Positions 56,400 to 64,000 of a DNA stretch of 64,000 nt are shown here, one piece after another; the stretch's first letter is position 1, and the number at the start of each line of letters is the position of its first letter. The DNA is from Nothophaeocryptopus gaeumannii (lineage: Eukaryota; Ascomycota; Dothideomycetes; Mycosphaerellales; Mycosphaerellaceae), in NCBI GenBank assembly GCA_031771865.1, contig JASISA010000026.1, positions 1,240,001-1,304,000 of the forward strand, written 5' to 3'. A model generated the notes under the pieces. It worked only from the letters and a program-made list of their open reading frames with translations. It was not told the origin of the DNA and did no database searches. Made by a program: the position numbers and the translations under genes.

Positions 56400-58430
56400 T
56401 CAACGTTCGGATCTATCTTGGCATGCCGAACACGATGTTGAGACCACAGAATGTTCTCCTGCTTTCGAAGCCTCCAGCTCCTTCGCCTTCCTAACCTTTT
56501 CCTCCTGAAGCCGCTTCATCTCCTCCAAAAGATCATCAGTCGCAGTCCGGAGCTCAGGCCGGCTAATCTTTTGGCGCTCCTCGGTCTCCAGTCTCGCGAC
56601 CTCCTCTTTCTCTACCCTCGCACACTCTTTCTCAAATTCCGCCGCGTCTTCTGGAGTCCTCTCCATCATAGCCTCCGTCTTCCTCACAAACTCCGCGTGC
56701 CTCCTTCTGCTTTCCTTCCCCCGCTCTCGAACAGCTTCAGCGGCCTTCTCTAGATAATCTTAGTGTAATGTTGCACGCTTAGAGTCGGAAAGATTAATGT
56801 TCTCTTCTTTACTAACAGTGGAGTAGCCGCGCTACCATGTGAGTAACTGATCCAGTTTTCGACTGTCTCTCTTGAGCTGATGATCGTCCTGTCCCATTGC
56901 CTGAGTGTATTTGCGGGTTCTTTCGTTGTCTTCTTCGAGCTTCTTTTTGTGTTTTCGTAGGTGGCCGAGGTACTCTATCGGCATTCGTAACTCCTCTAGG
57001 ACACGCAAGATGAGCGGCTGAAGCTTGCTCCAGACTGCCTTGTCAATGACGAAAAGGTAAAGAAGCGGTGCGACCCCGTTCGATCTCTTGATGAGACCTG
57101 CTTCTTCAAACTCGGTCTTCTATTGGTCGCGCTTATATCGAAGATTCTGGTTGGTCCTGAATTGCCATCCATCTTCAAGATTTGTTATACGATATATTCT
57201 TGTTCCATAGGGATGGAAACTTACTCACTGAAGAGCGTTAAGCCGAGATATGTGGCGACGGAGATGTCTGCTCGTTATAAGAGGGACGACATTGTGCAAG
57301 ACGGCCTTCTTCAAAAGGCGAGGAACATATGTGGAGATCAGTCAGTATAACTCGCTCTAATGTGAAGGCAGAGGAATTCAAAAAAGTGGTGTTATGGCAA
57401 AAGGTCTTCAAGCACGGAATGACTGGCCGGTCATAGGTGATCGAAAGGCGATATGAGAGACAGCTTACTTGAGCGCGGCGCACACTTTTGATGATTCACG
57501 TCCCGGATTTGTGGCGAGAAGAGAAGGGGAAGATCGTTCACGGGTGGAAGTGGAACGAGATGGGCTGGGTATCTCTGATGAAAGAGTAGAGAGCTCAATG
57601 ACATGGCCGAGAAGCACAGAATACCTACACATCAAGAAGATCCATCAGTCATCGCGGTTTTCTTTCTTGCCTCCTTCCTTGCCCTTTTCTCCACTCCAGT
57701 GATCTTCTCAGTATCCAAAGTGTCTTGGAGCCTCTTCCTCCTTGCACTCTCTTCTTCGGTGAACACGCCTCCTTTTTCGATGCTCTCATACTCCAGCATC
57801 GTTTCAACGTGATCATCACTGTGCATTCCTTCTCCCACCATTCTCCTGATTCTTCTGCTGCAGAACTCAGTCGCTTTTTGTGTATCTAACTTTCTTCCCA
57901 ATCTGCTCGTTTCCCTGGCTTGGTCTTCCTCTTTTCCTCCACCTTCTTCTTTGGCGTTTCTTCCCTCGCATCAACTATCTCCTGGAGCCTCTTCCTCCTC
58001 TCAGCCTCTTCTTTGGTGAATACAACCCCTTTCTAAATGCTATCGTATTCCAACTTCGTTTCAATGTGTTCCTTGCTATACATACCTTCTCTCACCATCC
58101 TCTCGTAATTCTCCTGATTCTTCTGCTCTAGAAATTCAGTGGCCTTTCGCATATTACCCGTGTCACATTGAACCTTCCTCCGCTGTGTCTTGATGCTTTT
58201 TATCTCGGCGTCCATCTTTGTGCTCAACTCCTGCATATCTATGGGTGCCCTGTACGGCGGTATATACATCGCGAACTCGTGTGATTTGCCCTACACACGG
58301 CTCAACAGGCCATGAGGATAATAAACCGTTCCAGCAGGATCCGTGCTGGGTTCCTTTACGAGTCCTGCGACTTGGCATTCTGCTTTGTATTCTGCTAGTC
58401 CTTGACGGACGCATAAATGGCGATCGAGAA
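56400..58430 (-). pseudogene. Decayed coiled-coil gene with internal duplication
   Basis: Reading minus-strand blocks in order: AEYKAECQVAGLVKEPSTD, then (after a TAG at 58291-58293) GKSHEFAMYIPPYRAPID. Two related modules follow (RKATEFLEQKNQENYERMV and TQKATEFCSRRIRRMVGEG). Then come SPHMFLAF and RRPSCTMSSLL in one frame, and later KAVWSKLQPLILRVLEELR, RKHKKKLEEDNERTRKYT and EFVRKTEAMMERTPEDAAEF. The frame is cut by many stops (TAG 58033, TAG 57120, several TAA/TGA between 57250 and 57450, TAA near 56760). Most stand where Gln or Arg (CGA) would fit. No family recognised. Highly charged, helical; cannot be expressed whole. Confidence 0.6.
57632..58190 (-). repeat. Two related ~90-residue modules in tandem
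   Basis: Copy A (57632-57901) has KATEF, RMVGEGMHSDDHVET and EYESIEKGGVFTEEE. Copy B (about 57905-58190) has KATEF, RMVREGMYSKEHIET and EYDSI, a TAG, then KGVVFTKEE. This is an internal tandem duplication in the decayed coiled-coil gene, with copy B broken by the TAG. Confidence 0.7.
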
Positions 58431-58764
58431 GGTTAGTGCCTATGATGCGAAAGTGATGAGTTGCGGCTGCATAGTAGTGGCAGATAGAGGAGCTTGGACG
58501 TGCCTCCTGCGCCTATAGCAATAGGGACGACGAAGCGTCTGAATAGCTGTTCCCTCTGATTGAGAGAGGATTGCGCGTTGGCTCTGCGTTGGCGTGAAAG
58601 GCGTCTTTTTCGCAAAGAGCAGGTCACAAATTTAGAGCAGGTGGCGAGAATGAAAGCGCGCTTGAAGACGGAAGCTGCGATTCGCAGTTTTACTCATCGT
58701 AGGGTATCTCAATCAACAATCCTCTATCCCACCTGAACGCCAGATTCCTTTCCATGATGCTTCA

Positions 58765-61587
58765 TCACCTGTTAGGCAGCGCATACCTCTTCTTCTTCAC
58801 CGCTCTCAGACCGGGCATTGTACCTGCCTTCCCGCCTTCTCGGCCCACTTCGACGACCACCATCCTGATGAAATCTTTCAGACCCCAGTAAGCACTATGC
58901 GCTCCAAGCATAGTCAAGTACTGGATCTCGAACGTCCCACCGCCGTATTTGACAAAGTAGTCGATTTGACCATTGTCGTTCAGCAACGTCATGCGTTTCT
59001 CCGCGACTTCTTCCCGTGTGAAATTATGCGTTTCCAGCTCGACGTTCGAAGGCAGTCGGGGCATACTCGGCGCGATGGGAATGTTTCTTGAGTCGACGGA
59101 GTTTGCAGCGGTCGTTGGGTATCCGTACCCACCTCCGAACCAGCGCTTAGCGTTTGAGGTGCCAGCAGGGAACCAGTAAGAAGGTGTATTGGAAGGTACG
59201 AAGGCCTTACGCAGTGATGCGGAGTATCCCGAGTCTACGGCGGCGTTCATTCGATACGCCACTGGGTCGTAGCCGTTGATGACATTGTAGATATTGTCAA
59301 CTGATATGCAACCATACTGGCCTTCCTCGCCGCAGATAGCACCAGCATTACTAGTCGGATCCGCAATCGCCTGCGCAGAAGGATGATCAATACGAGGCCG
59401 AAGCTGCGCACGTCGAAGCAGTACAAAGAAGCCAGCTGGACTCCCGGCAAGGAAGAGATTGTGCGTGTTGAAGAGAAAGTGGTCCGGTCCGTCGTCGACT
59501 TCGACCTGTGTTGGATCTGCGAGGTTCTGAGGGACAGTAGTGGGCTGCTTCGAAAGAATGTCGATAGCCATGACGCTACCCAGAGAATGCGCAATGATGT
59601 GGACTTTGCCAAGCTTAGAGAATCCAGGATTATTCTGACACCACAGCCTGTAGACACGATTGGCTTCTCTGATGACTGCGGCGATCATCTTAGGCTGGTG
59701 ATGTGACATGTAGTAGGGTATGTCAAGCATAACATCCGATACGATCCCTCGCACAGAAGGTAGAGTATCAGGGGTGATATCTTGAAGAGTGAAGTCATTG
59801 ATCAAGGGGTCTGCCGGAGTCTCACCATCGTCGTCAGGCCGATATCCGCCCTCTTCGAACGATAGCGAGTGTCGCCAGTTGATGGGCAGGACCATGACAC
59901 CGCCCATGCCCTTGCGAAAGTTTGTCTTCACCTCTGTGCTTCCGCACTCCACCATGATCTCTCTGCGGAAGGTATTGATGGCATGCGTAAAGTGGAAGCT
60001 CTCCATGCGTTGGCTCAGTTTCTGGCCAATGCCATGAATGACGAAGACTAGATCTGTGACTTGCGGTCTTTCACTGTCAGCGTGTTCAGGGTCGTCTTTT
60101 GGCCGCGAACTCTCAGCAACACCAGAAGACGCCAGTCCTTGGCTGGCTTGGGCTGCCTTAGCGTCTTTCTTGGGAGGGTGCAGCTTGTTCCAGGTAGCTT
60201 GGTCGAAACCGCGAATGACAGGTATCCCGATGGCATGACCTTTTCGGATGTAGTTCGCTAGAGGCCGCCTGCCGTAGTAGGCTGAAGGAAGTAAAGTCGG
60301 CTTGAGAATCTTTGCCTCTCGGTCGTTGGCGTAGATCACTCCGCACGAGGAGTACTGACGCACGCTACCCGCAGACCCGTACGCTGATGTGCCACCTGCT
60401 CTGTTATCGTGGTCAGGGCCGGATGCAATATCAATGATGTCGCAAGCAGCCTCCACAGCTTTCGCCCTTTGCTGCTCGACAGTCTCTGGTGCTTGGTCGT
60501 ATAATATCGACGTTGCTGTCTCGAGCATAGACGCGTCGCGACGGCCTCTGATGCTCTCTCTGACACTGGCAGGCCTACTGTCACTGATTTTGGGAAGCTT
60601 CTCAGGCCATAATTTGTGCACAATCTTCATCTCGCCCACAGCACCGACTTCGACTGCACTATTGAGCTCATCCTGCCATGTCTGTGTCCAGCACTGCAGC
60701 TCCACGTAGCCAGCCTCAAGCATGTTTGCCACAGGTGTTTCCACCGGCAGCATCGTATCTTGATAGAACCATGTTCCCCTCAACACTTGCGCAGTATCAT
60801 GCACAGGAGCCCAGTATATCGGTGTCATCTCCAAATTCGGCATTTCAACCTGGTGCAGCCTTGACGCGCCTACCGCGACCTTGGCCTTCGGAGTTTCATC
60901 AACTACCTTCTTTTTCTTCTCGGGAGTAGGGCTTGACTGAGCAAGATGCGAAGTATCATCCCATTTGTAGGTATCTTGTGTCCTGACTGGAGGCCTCGCC
61001 TGCCGCTCCTCAAGCCTCTGGAGTGGCGAAGGGTCTAGCTTCTTCCTCGACGGGGCTCTTGCGAACGGCCGTCCAGTGGTCGAAGTCTCCAAGCTCCCGG
61101 CTAATTCAGTCGCGCTGCTGGGTATACTCTCAGGACCACTGTCCACTGCTTCTTCGCTCTCATCCAAGCCTTCGACATGGCTGAGACCTGAGGTCGGAAC
61201 CTTGGCATATCTGGTTCTTGACCCTTCAGGCTGAGACCCACTCCCTCTTCTTTCACCTCTAGCCAGTGACGAGTTCGTCCTTGCCCTCACCCTACTTCCC
61301 TCCTGCGAGCCTTTCTCCCCTCTCTCCTCGTTGTATTTGAGAATCTTTCTCCGCAGCTCATGCCAGGCCTTGTCCAACGCGGAGTTGTCATATTCGGAGA
61401 AAGGTTTTGGAGCCTGCCTGTAGGTCGCGGTCGTCGAGGTCGCAGGAGGTGGCAGCGGACTGAGCGGATCGTCTATAGGTATGGGACTGGCATAGAAGAA
61501 TCTGGCACTGACAGGCGGTGGTGGTTCGACAAGGGACTGGCGTATGAACTGGTTGTAAGCCTGTGACTGGCTGCTACTGCCGGTCAT
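58765..61587 (-). CDS. DDHD-domain phospholipase (PA-PLA1 type)
   Basis: 940 aa, single exon. The start is ATG 61587 (MTGSSSQSQAYNQF); the frame upstream has no ATG. The N-terminal 250 residues are disordered. A WWE-like/substrate region follows (MTPIYWAPVHDTAQVLRGTW). The lipase motif is KVHIIAHSLGSVMAIDIL with Ser near 668. An upstream VTDLVFVIHGIGQKLS forms the oxyanion strand. The DDHD region includes FLAGSPAGFFVLLRRAQLRP, NVINGYDPVAYRMN and RIDYFVKYGG-like NGQIDYFVKYGGG, ending AHSAYWGLKDF. The yeast relative (Ddl1, YOR022C) hydrolyses phospholipids in mitochondria-linked lipid remodelling. This enzyme is likely intracellular. Confidence 0.9.
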   Translation of the reverse strand: MTGSSSQSQAYNQFIRQSLVEPPPPVSARFFYASPIPIDDPLSPLPPPATSTTATYRQAPKPFSEYDNSALDKAWHELRRKILKYNEERGEKGSQEGSRVRARTNSSLARGERRGSGSQPEGSRTRYAKVPTSGLSHVEGLDESEEAVDSGPESIPSSATELAGSLETSTTGRPFARAPSRKKLDPSPLQRLEERQARPPVRTQDTYKWDDTSHLAQSSPTPEKKKKVVDETPKAKVAVGASRLHQVEMPNLEMTPIYWAPVHDTAQVLRGTWFYQDTMLPVETPVANMLEAGYVELQCWTQTWQDELNSAVEVGAVGEMKIVHKLWPEKLPKISDSRPASVRESIRGRRDASMLETATSILYDQAPETVEQQRAKAVEAACDIIDIASGPDHDNRAGGTSAYGSAGSVRQYSSCGVIYANDREAKILKPTLLPSAYYGRRPLANYIRKGHAIGIPVIRGFDQATWNKLHPPKKDAKAAQASQGLASSGVAESSRPKDDPEHADSERPQVTDLVFVIHGIGQKLSQRMESFHFTHAINTFRREIMVECGSTEVKTNFRKGMGGVMVLPINWRHSLSFEEGGYRPDDDGETPADPLINDFTLQDITPDTLPSVRGIVSDVMLDIPYYMSHHQPKMIAAVIREANRVYRLWCQNNPGFSKLGKVHIIAHSLGSVMAIDILSKQPTTVPQNLADPTQVEVDDGPDHFLFNTHNLFLAGSPAGFFVLLRRAQLRPRIDHPSAQAIADPTSNAGAICGEEGQYGCISVDNIYNVINGYDPVAYRMNAAVDSGYSASLRKAFVPSNTPSYWFPAGTSNAKRWFGGGYGYPTTAANSVDSRNIPIAPSMPRLPSNVELETHNFTREEVAEKRMTLLNDNGQIDYFVKYGGGTFEIQYLTMLGAHSAYWGLKDFIRMVVVEVGREGGKAGTMPGLRAVKKKRYALPNR

Positions 61588-62349
61588 GCTGGAAGCTGAG
61601 GCTGGAATTGCCAATACTGCCCTCTCCTCGGTCCAGTGCTGCAGGTCGGGAAGCTTGCCAGCTTACGGCGCTGTAGCTACGGAAAAGCCGACCTCGTGTG
61701 TGGCTGAGAGTCAGTGATGGAGTATGACTCGGTCAGGCTTCCTTGCATGTGAGAATGAGAAGGACAAGGTTTATGCCACGTCAGGCATCTGCACTCTGCA
61801 AGGCACCGACGTTGTTCGGATCTCGCTTACCGTCCACCCGACCAACGACAAATGCTCATCGCCAGCTCAACGACGAGATGGGATGGGAAGAGGAAGGGAT
61901 GTGGAGGATACTTCATTATGGTGAACTCCGTGACCCCCTTTGCCTCGTGTTTCAAGAAGTCCAGGGAGACGCGCGAAGTTCGAGCCTCCCAACAATGACG
62001 TCTCGCCAAGCAAGTGCGAGAGAAGCGTGACCTTCACTCCATCTCCTTGTACAACCGCATCCTCCACATACAGCCTCACTGGTTTGTACGAAGGTAGCAT
62101 AAAGCTGACTTGCTACCAAATGAAGCAAATGGCCCTCTGGTTCTAGGATCTCAAAGTCTCCGAACCGGCAGATATCATCACTATCAGCTTCCAAGAGTGA
62201 CCTCACGAGTCGTGCATAGGTATCCCCTCTTTCCTGTCCATGACCATTGCATGGCCACAGCGATCTACAACTTTCTACCTAACAGCAACAGTCAAAGCTC
62301 AACAAACAGACTAAACACTTCACCTAGAGGCATAGAAGGCCCCGCGACC
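61588..62349. other. Divergent intergenic region
   Basis: It separates the DDHD gene (-) from the small membrane protein (+) and probably holds both promoters. No coding frame with motif. Confidence 0.4.
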
Positions 62350-62823
62350 ATGACTTCCACCCTCGGCCTCACACCCTTCCGCGCCGCCTTGGCCTTCGAG
62401 ATCTTCGGAAACCTCGTATTACTCCCATCCCTTCTCTTCAACCCCGACGCCGCCCTCGCCTATCTCGTTACCGGCCCATCCCAAATTACACCCGCAACAC
62501 GCACAATCATGGTCGTCCTCGGCGGTCTCGTCGCAGGCCTCACGATCCCGCTCGTCATGTCCTATCCGAAACCGGCTCACGGGCCAGCAGGAGATGCACA
62601 CAGAGGATTCAGGAGAGCGACGTATATTGCCTTGGGAGGACCGGAATTGTTCATGGGGGCGATTATGTTGTTGGCGTATGTGAGGGGACAAGACACGGGA
62701 TTGACGGATAGGGCGCTGGTGGTGGGGGCGGCGAATTTGTGGGGGCTGCTGGGTATGAGGGCGGTGTTCTTGTCTTGGAAGAAGGAGATGTTGGAGGAAA
62801 GAGGTGATAAGAAGAGGGAGTAG
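62350..62823 (+). CDS. Small four-helix membrane protein, unknown
   Basis: 157 aa from ATG 62350 (good context GCGACCATG). Four hydrophobic segments are visible: ALAFEIFGNLVLLPSLLF, TIMVVLGGLVAGLTIPLVM, YIALGGPELFMGAIMLLAYV and ALVVGAANLWGLLGMRAVF. A basic C-terminal tail (SWKKEMLEERGDKKRE) follows. The layout suggests both ends in the cytosol. No family recognised. Single exon. Confidence 0.65.
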   Translation: MTSTLGLTPFRAALAFEIFGNLVLLPSLLFNPDAALAYLVTGPSQITPATRTIMVVLGGLVAGLTIPLVMSYPKPAHGPAGDAHRGFRRATYIALGGPELFMGAIMLLAYVRGQDTGLTDRALVVGAANLWGLLGMRAVFLSWKKEMLEERGDKKRE

Positions 62824-64000
62824 AGAAAAGGTGTAGTGAGAGAGATACCGAAGCGTCCCGCTCTCTCAGATGGAGGTTGGAAGGCAGAAGAGTTTTGTTT
62901 CTCATGTCTCCAACGGGACTGACATGTATGCTATAGGCAGCAGGAGACTCGCAGAGGCATCGCAAAGCTCGCAAACGCTTCAGCAACAGTAATCGCCGCT
63001 CCTAACGTCCTGTCCCGCCTGTCGTTGCTATACGCTCGTCCATGGCTGTGCTATCGCCATACACTCCATAAATATACAGGCTAGAGTCGTTGCCTCCCTA
63101 TCGTCCGCGCCGCCAGCTCTTAATATGTAAGAGCCTTTAGTAGCAATAGCAATTCAAGTAGTCCCATTCTTGGGGACCGCACTTTTTTCCGTTTCCGTCT
63201 CCAATATCGATACACGTAGGCGGGTAGCTATTATATCTTTAGCCTTACTAGTAACGAATGTCTGCCGAATTCAGAACTTACAGTTTTGCTTGGCATGCAT
63301 CGTGGTGTGTATGATATTTGGTACAGTAGGTCGCACAATTACCACTGCAAGTATTTGGAATTCCATGATCGGTACACTTATCATAGCCGGCCTGCTATCG
63401 TTTAGTATACTTTAAGTATAGCTCGAAGCGCGCTAGTAACGCACTAGAGGTGCGTGACAAATGGTGTCTGCATAAGCTTGCTGAAAGCAGACGGCTATAA
63501 TAAGAATAAAGGTATATCTCAACAGCATAATGTAGTTATATGAGGTAGGTATCGAGGACGAATGTAAAAGTAGAAGGTTGAAGGTTGAAGAGTTCTTTTA
63601 GTGCTGCTAGCTTAGGTCCTTATAATTGACGAAGTGGACTACCTGTCATTACCGCTCGGCCGTCACGATGACCGTCCGACTATTGAGCAGGCACTCTTCG
63701 ATATATCTATATAGACTGTCTCTATTTACGAACGTCCCGGGATAGGGTAAGAGGTACTTGTTTCATATAGCACTAGGTACCTCGGAATGTTAACCTCCGG
63801 TAAGGCCTCTACTCTGAACTATAGCTAAAGCTCTAGATGCCTCTTTCCTCTAAAGCCAATTGAGTAGCTAGTTCTACTAAGTCGGCCATAGGGTCCATTA
63901 GGATTAGTTAGAAAAGTTAAGTACAAGAGGGATGTGGGAATTGACGTATTGGGCCAGAACGGCATCTTTGCTCCGAGATACTCAATTACGACACTCGCCG
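62824..64000. other. TpA-rich tail, probable degenerate repeat
   Basis: After about 63050 the base composition becomes richer in A/T, with frequent TA, TAG and CTA steps and no long frame of protein-like composition (the 81-codon frame at 63170 is not convincing). This is the look of RIP-mutated repeat DNA, but no terminal repeats or transposase motif were recognised. Confidence 0.4.

Noticed and set aside
406..58430. Nuclear code change in which TAG/TAA specify glutamine
   Set aside because: Conserved intact genes (prolyl-tRNA synthetase, PKC, Vps11, GH72, DDHD) have no internal TAG/TAA, and the affected loci also carry frameshifts.
63170..63415. 81-codon hydrophobic frame in the right tail
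   Set aside because: TpA-rich surroundings, no start context and no family likeness.
1..64000. CRISPR arrays, tRNA or rRNA genes
   Set aside because: No regularly spaced repeats were seen, and no tRNA cloverleaf or B-box context was recognised by eye. A tRNAscan run would be decisive.

Overview
The window is nuclear DNA of a filamentous ascomycete (Pezizomycotina). The house style suggests Dothideomycetes, perhaps Mycosphaerellales, but no marker fixes the genus. Evidence: dense genes on both strands, 46-136 bp GT..AG introns with CTAAC/CTGAC branch points close to the acceptor, fungal-only families (GH72 glucanosyltransferase, fungal protein kinase C, LYC1-like acetyltransferase) and many short proteins with an LPxELRxxIY F-box-like motif.

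Left third (1-21 kb), accessory and eroding. It opens with four F-box-like genes in tandem (the first carries in-frame stops). Next come a broken MFS transporter with a BTB/POZ fragment, a small cysteine-rich secreted protein, another F-box-like gene, a second small secreted protein with a frameshift, a tautomerase and an unrecognised three-exon gene with one internal stop. A 5-kb ubiquitin-specific-protease-like gene (13.6-18.6 kb) is split by at least four in-frame stops and several frame changes. A 2.7-kb stretch with no assigned gene follows and contains splice-signal-bounded 7- and 11-nt microexons.

Middle (21-39 kb), mostly intact conserved genes: five-exon aldo/keto reductase (-), TBC Rab-GAP (+), cytosolic prolyl-tRNA synthetase (-), RNF216-like RBR ubiquitin ligase (-, four exons), LYC1-like GNAT acetyltransferase (+), and protein kinase C (+, HR1-HR1-C2-C1-C1-kinase).

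Right third (39-64 kb), mixed. F-box-like genes and remnants (39.5, 40.6, 44.8, 48.8, 49.4 kb) alternate with cell-surface genes: a Ser/Thr-rich protein, a GH125 mannosidase, a GH72 glucanosyltransferase, and a dead GH16-like secreted protein. A 200-bp MITE-like element with TA target duplications lies 264 bp upstream of the GH72 start. Fip1 (-) and Vps11 (+) are divergent from one 194-bp promoter. A decayed coiled-coil gene, a DDHD phospholipase and a small membrane protein follow, then a TpA-rich tail.

The strongest window-wide signal is the pattern of gene death. In pseudogenes the interrupting codons are mostly TAG/TAA where Gln (or Trp) would be expected, as C-to-T change at CpA would give. 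The conserved genes have none. This fits repeat-induced point mutation of multicopy families, but it is an inference that needs alignments. Exon boundaries were read by eye from splice signals and reading frame.
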